From positions 608,001-672,000 of the forward strand of contig NZ_CP127165.1 in NCBI RefSeq assembly GCF_030264275.1: a stretch of 64,000 nucleotides of DNA, in the 5' to 3' direction. Source of the stretch: Marivivens sp. LCG002. Its GTDB lineage: Bacteria > Pseudomonadota > Alphaproteobacteria > Rhodobacterales > Rhodobacteraceae. The translations under genes were made by a program, and so were the position numbers. Shown here in pieces: positions 43,665 to 55,344 of this stretch. The notes beneath the pieces are model-generated. The model did not search any database. It saw nothing but the letters and a program-made list of their open reading frames with translations, and was not told the DNA's origin. The number at the start of each line of letters is the position of its first letter. Position 1 is the stretch's first letter.

Positions 43665-44707
43665 TGATCCCGCCCTTTGCCGACCGCATCTGCAACATTG
43701 GCAAAGCCGTCACGCTCCAAAAGCCGATCAAGACCGCGTGTGATCTCGTCCACAAGACTGATCCCGCCGTAAACGAGCGCGGTATAGAGTTGCACGACCG
43801 AGGCCCCAGCAAGGATCTTGGCATAGGCTTGCTCGGCGCTGCCGACACCACCGACGCCGATGAGTGGAACAGAGGTCAGCGTGGACAGGCGCGCCAGAAC
43901 GCGCGTGGACTTTTCGAACAAAGGAGCGCCCGAAAGGCCGCCCATCTGGTCTTTGTCTGCACTTTTCAAACCTTCGCGCGAAAGGGTCGTGTTGGTTGCT
44001 ATCACCGCCGAGACGCCTGAAGTGTTCGCGACTTCGGCAACATCCGCGATTTCCGCGTCGGTCAGATCAGGTGCAATCTTGAGGAAGATCGGGATCGGAC
44101 GATCGAGGTTCGCATTCGCCGCCATAACGCCGGAAAGGAGTGCGGAGAGCGCGGCCTTGCCCTGAAGGTCCCGCAGTTTTTCGGTGTTGGGCGAGGAGAC
44201 GTTGACCGTCGCAAAGTCGAGATGCGCGCCGCAACGGCTCAGGACTTTGGCAAAGTCCGAGGCGCGGTCCTCGCTGTCTTTGTTGGCGCCGAGATTGAGC
44301 CCGATCACGCCGCCCTTGGGCCGCTGGGCCAGCCGCTCTGCAATCGCGTCCATGCCGTCGTTGTTGAACCCGAAACGATTGATGGCGGCCTTGTCCTCGG
44401 AAAGACGGAAGAGGCGCGGCTTGGGATTGCCGGGTTGCGGGCGCGGGGTGGCTGCGCCGACCTCTACAAAGCCGAAACCGCATTTGGCAAGCGGGTGGAG
44501 CGCGGTGGCGTTCTTGTCGAAACCTGCGGCAAGTCCGACAGGATTGGGCATTTCCAGCCCCGCAATTGACGTTTTCAAACGTGAGCTGCTGAACGGTCCT
44601 GCTTTGGGGCCAAGGCCCATCTGGAGCGCTCGGATCGCAAGACCATGGGAAACTTCGGGGTCGATGCTGCGCAGCGCGACCATGCCGAACTGTTCAAGAA
44701 GCTTCAT
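43655..44707 (-). CDS. pyrD: Dihydroorotate dehydrogenase (quinone), class 2
   Basis: A 350-aa FMN enzyme that oxidises dihydroorotate with quinone in pyrimidine synthesis. The N-terminal helices [20 protein letters not shown] form the membrane-association domain of class 2. Other motifs are [38 protein letters not shown] with the catalytic serine, and [13 protein letters not shown]. The ATG at 44707 overlaps the DUF952 stop (ATGA). It acts at the inner face of the membrane. Confidence 0.97.
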   Translation of the reverse strand: MKLLEQFGMVALRSIDPEVSHGLAIRALQMGLGPKAGPFSSSRLKTSIAGLEMPNPVGLAAGFDKNATALHPLAKCGFGFVEVGAATPRPQPGNPKPRLFRLSEDKAAINRFGFNNDGMDAIAERLAQRPKGGVIGLNLGANKDSEDRASDFAKVLSRCGAHLDFATVNVSSPNTEKLRDLQGKAALSALLSGVMAANANLDRPIPIFLKIAPDLTDAEIADVAEVANTSGVSAVIATNTTLSREGLKSADKDQMGGLSGAPLFEKSTRVLARLSTLTSVPLIGVGGVGSAEQAYAKILAGASVVQLYTALVYGGISLVDEITRGLDRLLERDGFANVADAVGKGRDQWL

Positions 44708-45036
44708 GTCATCTCCGGAAACTGGTGGATGCCGTCGACAAGCGGGAGCGGTTTGCTCCACAAAACATCGCCGAGACGGATGGGGCGATAAAGATGCGGG
44801 AACAGCGCTCCGCCGCGCGAGGGCTCCCATACGAGCGGATCAAGCGCTTCGCTTTCGAGACCGAGAAGAACGAGCCCCTCTTCGCCTGCAAAGTGCTTGG
44901 CGGCGGTTTCCTTGACCTGCTCGGCGGTGGAAAAATGGATGTAGCCGTCGATCACGTCGATCGGTGCACCCAAAGTTTCGCCCTTGGACTGAAGCTCGGC
45001 CCATTCGCCAGCACGGAAAATCTTGTAAATCAGCAT
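44704..45036 (-). CDS. DUF952 family protein
   Basis: A 110-aa soluble protein: [19 protein letters not shown], then [20 protein letters not shown] with conserved histidines, and [17 protein letters not shown]. This is the DUF952 fold, whose function is unknown. It resembles a family related to ADP-ribosyl-processing folds, but no activity can be assigned. The ATG at 45036 is chosen because earlier frame sequence is low-complexity. It is coupled to pyrD, a common pairing in this order. Confidence 0.85.
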   Translation of the reverse strand: MLIYKIFRAGEWAELQSKGETLGAPIDVIDGYIHFSTAEQVKETAAKHFAGEEGLVLLGLESEALDPLVWEPSRGGALFPHLYRPIRLGDVLWSKPLPLVDGIHQFPEMT

Positions 45037-45236
45037 GGCGCGGTGATGCCGAATGGCAGCCAGCGGGTCAAGGGGCTTTGCGGGCTGCCTCGTTTTGCTG
45101 CGAACTGCGAAATCTGCGAGCGGGCCGCGCGTGTCGCACGGTTGTGACGTTCGGGAATTAGACAAAGATCGAATTATTTTTTTGACTGGATGGTCAAAGG
45201 ATTTCACTCTGTCGTCATCCAACCTGGGGGATTATC

Positions 45237-46799
45237 ATGAAAACGACAATTTTCGGCACCACCTGTGCCCTTGCTCTATGTGCGGGTCCTGCTCTTGCGG
45301 ATTATTCGCTCACTATTCTTCACACCAATGACTTTCACGCGCGGTTCGAACCGATCAGCCAGTTCGATTCCACCTGTAACGCGGAAGCAAATGCTGCAGG
45401 CGAATGTTTCGGTGGGACGGCGCGTCTGGTGACGTCGGTTGCCGAGGCGCGGGCGCGCTCGAACAACACCATTCTCGTCGATGGTGGTGATCAGTTCCAA
45501 GGCACGCTCTTTTACACCTATTACAAAGGCGCGATGGCGGCAGAGTTCATGAACAAGCTCGGCTATGACGGCATGACGGTCGGGAACCATGAATTCGACG
45601 ATGGCCCCGAGGTGCTTCGCGGCTTTATGGACAAGGTGAGCTTTCCCGTTCTGATGTCGAATGCCGATGTGTCGGGCGAACCGACGCTTGCGGGCGTTCT
45701 GCAAAAGTCGGCAGTGATCGAACGGGGCGGCGAAAAGATCGGTCTGATCGGTCTTACACCCGAGGACACGGACGAGCTTGCCAGCCCCGGACCCAACGTG
45801 ATCTTTACCGACTCCGTTTCTGCGGTTCAGGGCGAGATCGACAAGCTGACCGCCGAGGGTGTTAACAAGATCGTCCTGCTCTCGCACGCAGGGTATGCGA
45901 TGGACCAGAAGGTCGCCGCAGGGACCATGGGGCTTGACGTGATTGTGGGCGGCCACACCAACACGCTTCTTGGCGACATGGAAGGCGCGGAAGGTCCCTA
46001 TCCGACGATGGTCAACGGGGTCGCGATCCTCTCGGCCTATGCCTATGGCAAATTCTTGGGCGAGCTGAACGTCACCTTTGACGATGCGGGCAATATCATC
46101 GAGGCATCTGGGCAACCCATCCTGATCGACGGCCAAGTGGTCGAAGACGAGCCGACCGTTGCGCGTATTGCCGAACTTGCCAAGCCGCTCGAGGAAATCC
46201 GCAACAAGGTTGTGGCCGCCACCTCGGACGCATTGGACGGTGACCGCGCAAACTGCCGCGCGCGCGAATGTTCTATGGGCAACGCTATCGCGGACGCCAT
46301 GCTTGCCCGCGTCAAGGATCAGGGCATCGAGATCGCCATCCAGAACGGCGGCGGCATCCGTGCGTCGATCGACGCAGGTGAAGTCACCATGGGCGAAGTT
46401 CTCACAGTTCTTCCGTTCCAGAACACACTCTCCACGTTTCAGGTGACGGGCGAAACCATCGTCGCAGCACTCGAGAACGGGGCGTCGCAGATCGAAGAAG
46501 GCGCGGGCCGGTTCCCTCAGGTGGCGGGCATGAGCTTTACCGTTGATCCCGCCAAGCCCGCGGGCGAGCGGGTTTCGGACGTGATGGTGGGCGGTGCACC
46601 GATCGACATGGCCAAGGTCTATGGCGTGGTGTCCAACAACTATGTGCGCAACGGCGGTGACGGATATGCGATGTTCCGCGATGCCCAGAACGCCTATGAT
46701 TTCGGACCCGATCTTGCCGATGTGACGGCCGAGTATCTGGCAGCTCAGGCGCCCTATACCCCTGTCATCGATGGCCGCATCAAGATCGTCGGCGAATAA
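45237..46799 (+). CDS. Periplasmic 5'-nucleotidase/UshA-like metallophosphoesterase
   Basis: A 520-aa exported enzyme. Residues 1-21 are a signal peptide (MKTTIFGTTCALALCAGPAL). The catalytic domain has ILHTNDFHARFEP, ILVDGGDQFQGT, VGNHEFDDG and GGHTNTLLG, which hold the two-metal site. The C-terminal domain has QNGGGIRASIDAG and NNYVRNGGDGYAMF, substrate-stacking elements. It dephosphorylates extracellular nucleotides, feeding nucleosides to salvage. The 200-bp gap upstream has a TTGACT box near 45182 and a long T run, a likely promoter. Confidence 0.93.
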   Translation: MKTTIFGTTCALALCAGPALADYSLTILHTNDFHARFEPISQFDSTCNAEANAAGECFGGTARLVTSVAEARARSNNTILVDGGDQFQGTLFYTYYKGAMAAEFMNKLGYDGMTVGNHEFDDGPEVLRGFMDKVSFPVLMSNADVSGEPTLAGVLQKSAVIERGGEKIGLIGLTPEDTDELASPGPNVIFTDSVSAVQGEIDKLTAEGVNKIVLLSHAGYAMDQKVAAGTMGLDVIVGGHTNTLLGDMEGAEGPYPTMVNGVAILSAYAYGKFLGELNVTFDDAGNIIEASGQPILIDGQVVEDEPTVARIAELAKPLEEIRNKVVAATSDALDGDRANCRARECSMGNAIADAMLARVKDQGIEIAIQNGGGIRASIDAGEVTMGEVLTVLPFQNTLSTFQVTGETIVAALENGASQIEEGAGRFPQVAGMSFTVDPAKPAGERVSDVMVGGAPIDMAKVYGVVSNNYVRNGGDGYAMFRDAQNAYDFGPDLADVTAEYLAAQAPYTPVIDGRIKIVGE

Positions 46800-46808
46800 A
46801 ACCCCTTT

Positions 46809-46838
46809 GATCACCCCTACTTTCTGGTGGGGGTGATC
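46809..46838. other. Hairpin after the 5'-nucleotidase gene
   Basis: GATCACCCC and GGGGTGATC form a perfect 9-bp stem around a 12-base loop, nine bases after the stop. No T tract follows on either strand, so it may stabilise the mRNA end or act as a weak terminator. Confidence 0.5.
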
Positions 46839-46919
46839 ACCGCGCTTGCCGCGCACCGCTTGGGGCTTTCGGGACAGGAAGCGAAAGGTTAATCTCGGCG
46901 TCATACCGACGAGGGACAC

Positions 46920-47228
46920 ATGGACCATCCGCTTATCGATCTGATCAATGCCCGCATTGCCGCTGCCGAAGCGGAAGGTGCCTTTGACAATCTCGAAGGC
47001 GCGGGCAAGCCGCTCCGATGGTCGGATGATCCCGAAAACGAGCTGATCAATCGGCTGATTGCCGAAAATGGGGCCGTGCCCGAATTCGTCTCGCTCAGCC
47101 GCGAACTGGCCAAGCTTCGCCAAGAGCTTTTGGAGACGGGTGATCGCACGCGCCGCAGCGAGATCATGAAGGAAATGTCGATGATGGAAGCGCGGATTGC
47201 AATGTCGCGCAAGGCGTATAGCCGCTGA
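46920..47228 (+). CDS. DUF1992 / DnaJ-related small protein
   Basis: A 102-aa soluble helical protein: LIDLINARIAAAEAEGAFDN then LEGAGKPLRWSDDP, the DUF1992 signature (related to the domain in DNAJC28-like proteins). No J domain is present. The function is unknown, possibly co-chaperone-like. The final codon overlaps the next ATG by one base, so it is coupled to the HMCES gene. Confidence 0.87.
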   Translation: MDHPLIDLINARIAAAEAEGAFDNLEGAGKPLRWSDDPENELINRLIAENGAVPEFVSLSRELAKLRQELLETGDRTRRSEIMKEMSMMEARIAMSRKAYSR

Positions 47229-47899
47229 TGTGTGGCCGTCTTTCCATCACCGAGCCGACCGAAGCCATGGTCCAAATGTTTCAGGCGAGCCCGTCGAATT
47301 CACTTCCCGTTGGGCCGAATTATAATGTTTGTCCGACCCAAGAGATCGCGGTGGTGACCTCGGACGCGGGTCTTCGGCATCTTCGTCCCATGCGTTGGGG
47401 GTTCATTCCTGCTTGGTACAAAACTCCGACCGATGGCCCGCTCTTGATCAATGCCCGCTCGGAAACGATTGCCGAGAAGCCCGCCTTCCGCGAAGCCTGT
47501 CGGCAAAGACGGTGCCTGATTGCGGCCAGCGGGTTCTATGAATGGAAACGGGAAAAGGGTGCCACGCCGCTGCCGTGGTATGTGACGCGTAGCGACAATA
47601 CCCCGATTGTTTTTGCAGGTATCTGGCAGGACTGGGGGCAGGGCGGTGAGCGTGTCTCGACCTGTGCCGTCGTGACCTGTGACGCCAACGCGGATATGGC
47701 GCCGATCCATGACAGGTTGCCGGTTGTTCTCGAACCGAAGGACTGGCCCAAATGGCTTGGCGAAGAGGGCAAGGGCGCGGCGCTTCTGATGAAGCCGACC
47801 GAGGTCGGACGGCTTCGGTTTACCCGTGTCGGCACCGCGATCAACTCCAACCGCGCGCAGGGACCCGAATTGATCGAGCCGTGGGAAGACGAGGGTTAG
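47228..47899 (+). CDS. yedK: SOS response-associated protein YedK/HMCES (abasic-site shield)
   Basis: A 223-aa SRAP protein that covalently caps abasic sites in single-stranded DNA. The catalytic cysteine is residue 2 (MCGRL), and the other active-site groups appear in NARSET, SGFYEWKRE and PIHDRLPVVL. It is full length and coupled to the DUF1992 gene by a TGATG junction. No LexA box is obvious nearby. Its end overlaps the convergent cupredoxin-like gene by four bases. Confidence 0.94.
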   Translation: MCGRLSITEPTEAMVQMFQASPSNSLPVGPNYNVCPTQEIAVVTSDAGLRHLRPMRWGFIPAWYKTPTDGPLLINARSETIAEKPAFREACRQRRCLIAASGFYEWKREKGATPLPWYVTRSDNTPIVFAGIWQDWGQGGERVSTCAVVTCDANADMAPIHDRLPVVLEPKDWPKWLGEEGKGAALLMKPTEVGRLRFTRVGTAINSNRAQGPELIEPWEDEG

Positions 47900-48240
47900 T
47901 TCGGCGGCGCGTCAAAGGAAAATGCCGCATAGCGCGAGGAGTCGTATTTGTCGTGATAGGTAAGCACGAACCCCGTAGCAGCGGTCACAGTATATTCCGA
48001 CCCAGGCGCAATGTCGCTGACTTCCCAAGCGTTGAGCCCCGATCCCTCGGGAGCGGCGTCGGATTTGATCGACTGGACAGAATCAGACCCGTTGTAAAAG
48101 CGGATCTTGTCTCCTGGAACGACATAGGTCACGGCGGGAAAATAGCCCAAACCGGTGATAACTACTGTTTTCGTTTCTTCTGCTTGGACCTGTAATGTTG
48201 TGAGTCCAAAGGCAAAAGCGGAAGCGAGAATGCGGCGCAT
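47896..48240 (-). CDS. Exported cupredoxin-like protein without copper cysteine
   Basis: A 114-aa periplasmic protein with a signal peptide (MRRILASAFAFGLTTLQVQA). The mature part has a VVITGLGYFPAVTYVVPGDK then IRFYNGSDS stretch, which follows plastocyanin/cupredoxin order, and a YHDKYDSSRYA segment near the C-terminus. There is no cysteine, so a type 1 copper site is not possible. GGAG before the ATG at 48240 supports the start. It may have lost copper or use the fold for another purpose. Confidence 0.75.
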   Translation of the reverse strand: MRRILASAFAFGLTTLQVQAEETKTVVITGLGYFPAVTYVVPGDKIRFYNGSDSVQSIKSDAAPEGSGLNAWEVSDIAPGSEYTVTAATGFVLTYHDKYDSSRYAAFSFDAPPN

Positions 48241-48397
48241 CAATAAAATCTCCAATTCACTTGGCCAAGCACAAAGGAATGGCACTTGCTCCTTCGCTAC
48301 TCCCCGATTTCGGCGTTAATGTGGCAAGACTTGGCATCTTTATGTGCATTAGCCGCTTGCACCCGTCGCCGAGGTTGGACTATATCCCAGCCAGAGC

Positions 48398-48471
48398 GCG
48401 GGTGTTGTGTAATGGTAAGACCTCAGCCTTCCAAGCTGATGATACGGGTTCGATTCCCGTCACCCGCTCCA
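48398..48471 (+). tRNA. tRNA-Gly (anticodon TCC)
   Basis: A 74-nt cloverleaf with CCA encoded. The acceptor stem is GCGGGTG/CACCCGC, the anticodon stem TCAGC/GCTGA encloses CTTCCAA with anticodon TCC, and the T arm is ACGGGTTCGATTCCCGT. It reads GGA and GGG codons. It lies in a 367-bp gap between two protein genes; the rest of the gap has only the operator-like palindrome ahead of the ABC exporter. Confidence 0.95.
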
Positions 48472-48571
48472 AAATCCCCCAAGTTACCATGATACGGCGC
48501 CTCGAAGGCGATTTGTGCCCTCTCGCCCAAAGATGAGACATCGCGGCGCTTGAGCTTAGGTGTCACGTTCC

Positions 48572-48592
48572 TTATGTGTCGGTGACACATAA
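48572..48592. promoter_or_regulatory. Perfect palindrome ahead of ABC exporter
   Basis: TTATGTGTC-GGT-GACACATAA is a 21-bp inverted repeat with 9-bp perfect arms, 15 bp upstream of the exporter ATG. A partial GTGTCAC half-site lies just before it at about 48560. The position fits repressor binding in the 5' leader. No regulator gene is adjacent. Confidence 0.6.
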
Positions 48593-48607
48593 AGACGGCA
48601 AGGTGCA

Positions 48608-50401
48608 ATGGCTGACCCAACACGTATCAACGCAGACGAGCGCGAGAAATCCAAAGAGATCGGCGCTCTCAAGGGGCTTTGGCCTTTTCTCAAACCCTAT
48701 GCGGGCAATATTGCCCTTGCGATGGTGTTTCTTGTCGTCACCTCGATGATCTCTCTGACGCTGCCTCTGGCGGCGCGGCGTGTGGTCGATAACTTCGAAG
48801 ACGGTCTTAGCCCGCTGCTCAACCAATACTTCGGCGCTGCCATCGGGATCGTTGCGCTTTTGGCTTTGGGCACGGCGCTGCGCTATTATTTTGTGACCCG
48901 ATTGGGCGAACGCGTTGTTTCGGACATCCGAGAGGCTGTTTTCAACCGCATGGTCGCAATGTCCCCTGCGTTTTACGAACGGATCATGACGGGCGAGGTT
49001 CTCAGCCGCATCACCACCGATACCACGCTGATCCTCTCGGTGATCGGTTCTTCGGTCTCTGTCGCGCTTCGCAATGTTCTTGTGTTTTTCGGCGGGCTGA
49101 TCCTGTTGTTCCTGACCTCGCCCAAGCTGACCGGTCTTGTTCTGTTGATCGTGCCGCTGGTCATCGTTCCCATTGTTGTGCTCGGCCGCAAGCTGCGCAA
49201 ACGCAGCCGCGAGCATATGGACTGGATCGCGGCTTCTTCTGGCAACGCTTCCGAGGCGCTTCTTTCGGTCCAAACGGTTCAGGCCTTTACCCAAGAGGGA
49301 TCGGTGCGTTCCAAGTTCAACGATGTCACCGAGAAAAGTTTTGATGTGGCCTTGCAGCGGATCAAAACGCGGGCGCTTTTGACCTTCATCATCATTTTCA
49401 TGATCTTCTCGGGTGTTGTCGGTGTGCTTTGGGTCGGTGCACGCGATGTTGCGGTCGGCGCGATGACGGTCGGCGAGCAGGTGCAGTTCGTGATCTATGC
49501 CATCATGGTCGCAGGCGCCGTCGGTGCTCTGACCGAAATCTGGAGCGAATTGCAGCGCGCGGCAGGAGCGACAGAACGTCTTGTCGAGCTTCTCAACGCC
49601 GAGGACAGCGTCGCCGATCAACCCGCTCCCGAAGCAGTGGGCGCAATGAACCGCGGCAAGATCGAGTTCGACCGCGTGACTTTCCACTATCCGAGCCGTC
49701 CGAATATGGCAGCGCTCGACGACATCAGCCTTACGGTTGCGCCGGGTGAAACGGTTGCTCTTGTCGGACCGAGCGGTGCGGGCAAGTCGACGATCATCCA
49801 GCTCTTGCTCCGGTTCTATGACCCCGAGGCAGGTTCTATCCGCATCGGTGGGCAGGACCTTCGCGAGGTCGCGCGCTCCGAGTTCCGCAAAGGCATCGCG
49901 CTCGTGCCGCAGGACCCTGTGATTTTTGCCGATACCGCGCGCGAGAACATCCGTTTCGGTCGCCCCGAAGCCACCGACGCTGAAGTTGAAGCCGCAGCCA
50001 AGGCCGCTGCCGCGCATGACTTCCTTTCGATCCTTCCCGATGGGTATGATACCTACGTGGGGGAACGCGGGGTGATGCTTTCGGGCGGTCAAAAGCAACG
50101 GATTGCGATCGCCCGTGCGATTTTGCGCGATGCGCCCATCCTCTTGCTCGACGAGGCGACAAGCGCTCTTGATGCGGAAAGCGAACGCTTGGTGCAACAG
50201 GCGGTCGACAAGCTGGCGCAGGATCGCACGACCCTGATCGTGGCGCACCGTCTTGCCACCGTGAAAAAGGCCGACCGCATCGTCGTGTTCGATCAAGGCC
50301 GTATTGTTGCCCAAGGCACGCATGACCAGCTTGTTGCCGAGGGTGGGCTTTACGCCCGTCTGGCCAAACTCCAGTTTACAGAAGGTCTCGCAGCGGAATA
50401 A
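48608..50401 (+). CDS. MsbA-like ABC exporter, fused TM and ATPase domains
   Basis: A 597-aa half-transporter. Residues 20-310 hold six membrane helices (ABC_membrane type), including LSVIGSSVSVALRNVLVFFG. The ATPase domain has Walker A GPSGAGKST near residue 384, a Q-loop in VPQDPVIF, LSGGQKQR, Walker B ILLLDEATSALD and the switch histidine in VAHRLATVK. Relatives export lipid A, lipids or drugs as homodimers. The perfect palindrome upstream suggests regulated expression. The substrate is not known. Confidence 0.93.
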   Translation: MADPTRINADEREKSKEIGALKGLWPFLKPYAGNIALAMVFLVVTSMISLTLPLAARRVVDNFEDGLSPLLNQYFGAAIGIVALLALGTALRYYFVTRLGERVVSDIREAVFNRMVAMSPAFYERIMTGEVLSRITTDTTLILSVIGSSVSVALRNVLVFFGGLILLFLTSPKLTGLVLLIVPLVIVPIVVLGRKLRKRSREHMDWIAASSGNASEALLSVQTVQAFTQEGSVRSKFNDVTEKSFDVALQRIKTRALLTFIIIFMIFSGVVGVLWVGARDVAVGAMTVGEQVQFVIYAIMVAGAVGALTEIWSELQRAAGATERLVELLNAEDSVADQPAPEAVGAMNRGKIEFDRVTFHYPSRPNMAALDDISLTVAPGETVALVGPSGAGKSTIIQLLLRFYDPEAGSIRIGGQDLREVARSEFRKGIALVPQDPVIFADTARENIRFGRPEATDAEVEAAAKAAAAHDFLSILPDGYDTYVGERGVMLSGGQKQRIAIARAILRDAPILLLDEATSALDAESERLVQQAVDKLAQDRTTLIVAHRLATVKKADRIVVFDQGRIVAQGTHDQLVAEGGLYARLAKLQFTEGLAAE

Positions 50402-50501
50402 CGACGTTTCGCTGCGTAATCCTTGCGCCTTTAGATGTAATTCACCATCTTGATCTAAAGGGAGAAAGCCGCAGTCGCTGCGGCAGCAAGGGAGATTACT
50501 T

Positions 50502-52391
<1,890 letters not shown>

Positions 52392-52400
52392 CCTGAAACA

Positions 52401-52426
52401 AAAAACCCGCCTTTCGGCGGGTTTTT
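52401..52426. terminator. Bidirectional terminator between acyl-CoA synthetase and metG
   Basis: AACCCGCC and GGCGGGTT pair around TTTC, with A's before and T's after on both strands. It can end transcripts of both convergent genes. Confidence 0.93.
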
Positions 52427-52428
52427 CT

Positions 52429-54141
52429 TTAAGTGCGAACTCCTGCGAAGCGCGCTTGCCATTCTTCGCGCTCATCGTCCGTGATCTTGCGGAAGAGGTT
52501 CTCGGGAACCTCGAATCCGTGACCCGCTTGCAGGGCGGAAAGAGCGGTTTCCACACTGTCGGGCCATGCGCTGTCCTCGGTCTTCATTGCGGCCAGCATG
52601 GTCGCGGCGGCATCGGGGATGAAGGGGGCCGAGAGGATCGCATAAAGACGGATGAGGTTGAGGCCGAACCGCACCTGCATTGCGGCCGTTTCGGGGTCTT
52701 CCTTGAAGGTGGACCACGGCGCGGCATCCTGAAGGTATTCGTTGCCGATCACCCAGATGGCGCGCAGCTCGCCTGCCGCCTTGCGCACTTCGATGGCATC
52801 CATAAAGCCTTGGTAAGCGGTCAGACGCTCGGAAAGAGCAGAGATGACCTCGGCTTCTTTGGCCCCGAAAGCGCCGCCGGCAGGAACCTCTTCACCGAAT
52901 TTGGAGCGACAGAACTTGGTGATGCGGCTGACAAAGTTGCCGAGCACGTCGGCAAGGTCCTTGTTCACCGATTGCTGGAAGTTCTCCCAAGTGAATTCCG
53001 AGTCCGAGCTTTCGGGGGCGTGGCTGAGGAGCCACCAACGCCAATAGTCGGACGGAAGGATTTCAAGCGCCTGATCCATAAACACCCCGCGTCCGCGCGA
53101 GGTCGAGAATTGGCCACCGTCATAGTTCAGATAGTTGAACGATTTGATGTAATCGACGAGCTTCCACGGCTCGCCCGACCCCAAGATCGTGCAGGGGAAC
53201 GAAAGCGTGTGGAATGGCACGTTATCCTTGCCCATGAACTGGGTATAGGTCACGTCCTCGGCGCCTTTGTCGGTGCGCCACCAGCGTTCCCAATCGCTGC
53301 CCTTGCCGGCTGCGACCCATTCTTGCGAACAGGCGATGTATTCGATGGGCGCATCGAACCAGACATAGAAAACTTTGCCTTCCATCCCAGGCCAATCCTG
53401 ATCGCCCTTTTTCACAGGCACACCCCAGTCAAGGTCGCGGGTGATACCGCGGTCCTGAAGGCCGTCGCCGTCACGCAGCCATTTCTTGGCGATGGAGGTG
53501 GTCAGGACGGGCCAGTCGGTTTTGCTGTCGATCCATTCCTCAAGCTGGCCGCGAAGCTGCGTCTGGCGGAGATAGAGGTGCTTGGTCTCGCGCATTTCAA
53601 GGTCGGTCGAGCCCGAAATCGTCGAATGCGGGTTGATAAGGTCCACGGGATCAAGCTGTTTTGTGCAGTTGTCGCATTGATCGCCGCGCGCACTGTCGAA
53701 ACCGCAGTTGGGGCAGGTGCCTTCGATATAACGGTCGGGAAGATAACGCCCGTCCGCATGGCTATACATCTGCTTTTCATTGACCTCGGCAATCAGCCCC
53801 GCTTCGGCCAGACGGCCTGCGAAATGCTGGGTCAGCTTGTGGTTCTCCTGCGAGGACGAGCGACCGAAATGGTCAAAGGACAAACGGAAGCCTTCGGCGA
53901 TCCTTGCCTGCACTTCATGCATTTCGGCGCAATACTCGGCAACGGGCTTGCCGGCTTTGGCAGCAGCAAGCTCGGCGGGCGTGCCATGTTCATCGGTGGA
54001 GCAGAGGAACAGGACCTCGTGTCCACGGCCGCGCTGGTATCGCGCAAAGAGATCGGCGGGAAGCTGGCTTCCCACGAGGTTCCCAAGGTGTTTGATCCCG
54101 TTGATGTAGGGGATGGCCGAAGTAATGAGATGGCGTGCCAT
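52429..54141 (-). CDS. metG: Methionyl-tRNA synthetase
   Basis: A 570-aa class I synthetase that charges tRNA-Met. The HIGH motif is the HLGN in [13 protein letters not shown], and a four-cysteine zinc knuckle appears in [17 protein letters not shown]. The KMSKS loop reads [11 protein letters not shown], without the two usual lysines. The anticodon-binding helical domain follows, with no C-terminal tRNA-binding extension. It is stand-alone, not the cupin fusion seen in hydrazine synthetases. It converges with the acyl-CoA synthetase gene. Confidence 0.96.
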   Translation of the reverse strand: MARHLITSAIPYINGIKHLGNLVGSQLPADLFARYQRGRGHEVLFLCSTDEHGTPAELAAAKAGKPVAEYCAEMHEVQARIAEGFRLSFDHFGRSSSQENHKLTQHFAGRLAEAGLIAEVNEKQMYSHADGRYLPDRYIEGTCPNCGFDSARGDQCDNCTKQLDPVDLINPHSTISGSTDLEMRETKHLYLRQTQLRGQLEEWIDSKTDWPVLTTSIAKKWLRDGDGLQDRGITRDLDWGVPVKKGDQDWPGMEGKVFYVWFDAPIEYIACSQEWVAAGKGSDWERWWRTDKGAEDVTYTQFMGKDNVPFHTLSFPCTILGSGEPWKLVDYIKSFNYLNYDGGQFSTSRGRGVFMDQALEILPSDYWRWWLLSHAPESSDSEFTWENFQQSVNKDLADVLGNFVSRITKFCRSKFGEEVPAGGAFGAKEAEVISALSERLTAYQGFMDAIEVRKAAGELRAIWVIGNEYLQDAAPWSTFKEDPETAAMQVRFGLNLIRLYAILSAPFIPDAAATMLAAMKTEDSAWPDSVETALSALQAGHGFEVPENLFRKITDDEREEWQARFAGVRT

Positions 54142-54299
54142 ACGTGCCTCTTGATCAGATTTGCTAGCGGTTTAACGCGCCCAAGGCCAAAGGGCCAGTG
54201 CCTTGGGAAAGCCCGAGCGCTTTGGGAGGTAAAAAGTCACCCCCCCCTTGCCCTCGGCTAAGATAAGGCTAGGGTTTGCCCGCAAATAAGGGGAGCGAC

Positions 54300-55343
54300 A
54301 TGGAAAAGATTGCACTTGGCCGCACGGGGATCGAAGTCACCAAGTGGTGCCTCGGCACGATGACCTTTGGAACCCATACCAAACAGGATGACGCGGACCG
54401 CCAACTCGATATGGCTCTGGATGCAGGGATCAATTTCGTCGATACGGCCGAGATGTATCCCGTCAATCCGGTGGCCAAGGAAACGGTCGGGATGACCGAA
54501 GAAACCATCGGCAATTGGATCGCCAAATCGGGGCGTCGCGGCGAGTATATCCTCGCCACCAAGGTATCGGGGCCGAACGGCGGTTTCTTCCGAGACGGTC
54601 GGAGCTTTGATGGGTCGAACATCGAACAGGCCATCGACGACTCGCTGCGTCGTTTGCAGACCGATTACATCGACCTTTACCAACTCCATTGGCCGCTGCG
54701 CGGGTCCTATCATTTCCGCCAGAACTGGGGCTTTGCCGCCAAGCCGAACAATCGTCAGAAAACGCTTGATCATATGGCGGGTGTGCTGACCGCACTTCAG
54801 CGCGCCGTCGGTGCGGGCAAGATCCGCGCCTTTGGTCTCTCGAACGAAAGCGCTTGGGGCACCACGCGCTGGATCGACGTTGCCGAACAGGTCGGCGGGC
54901 CGCGCGTGGCCAGTATCCAGAACGAATATTCGCTGCTCTGCCGTCTCTATGACACCGATCTTGCCGAGGTTGCGGTGAATGAAGACGTGCTTCTTGCGTC
55001 CTACTCGCCGCTGGGCTGTGGACTTTTGACCGGCAAATACCAGAACGGCGCGTTGCCCGAAGGCAGCCGCCTTGCGCTCAATGGCGATCTCGGCGGGCGC
55101 AAGACAGACCGCGTTTTCGCGGCGACACAGGCCTATCTCGATATCGCTGCCAAACACGGGCTTGATCCTGTGCATATGGCAATGGCGTGGCAGGATACGC
55201 GGCCTTTCCCGATTTCGGCGATCTTCGGTGCCACAACAAGCGCACAGCTCGAGCGTATCCTTGCAGGAAAAGATGTGAAACTTGGTCAAGACGTTCTGAA
55301 GGACATCGAGGCTGCGCACAAAGCGCACCCGATGCCATTCTAG
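54300..55343 (+). CDS. Aldo/keto reductase, Tas-like
   Basis: A 347-aa TIM-barrel NADPH oxidoreductase. The start MEKIALGRTGIEVTKWCLGT is typical, and the catalytic Asp-Tyr pair lies in NFVDTAEMYPVNP. The NADPH contact region has IFGATTSAQLERIL near residue 312. The AEMYPV pattern matches the Tas subgroup. AAGGGGAG precedes the ATG at 54300. The lipocalin gene begins two bases after its stop, suggesting one transcript. Confidence 0.9.
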   Translation: MEKIALGRTGIEVTKWCLGTMTFGTHTKQDDADRQLDMALDAGINFVDTAEMYPVNPVAKETVGMTEETIGNWIAKSGRRGEYILATKVSGPNGGFFRDGRSFDGSNIEQAIDDSLRRLQTDYIDLYQLHWPLRGSYHFRQNWGFAAKPNNRQKTLDHMAGVLTALQRAVGAGKIRAFGLSNESAWGTTRWIDVAEQVGGPRVASIQNEYSLLCRLYDTDLAEVAVNEDVLLASYSPLGCGLLTGKYQNGALPEGSRLALNGDLGGRKTDRVFAATQAYLDIAAKHGLDPVHMAMAWQDTRPFPISAIFGATTSAQLERILAGKDVKLGQDVLKDIEAAHKAHPMPF

Positions 55344-55344
55344 G

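Noticed and set aside
48572-50323. 583-codon open frame antisense to the ABC exporter
   Set aside because: Mirror of the exporter gene; Arg/Asp/His-rich with no domain.
52429-54141. metG as the MetRS partner of the cupin in hydrazine synthesis
   Set aside because: It is stand-alone, of housekeeping length, and 47 kb from the cupin, so a functional tie is not supported.
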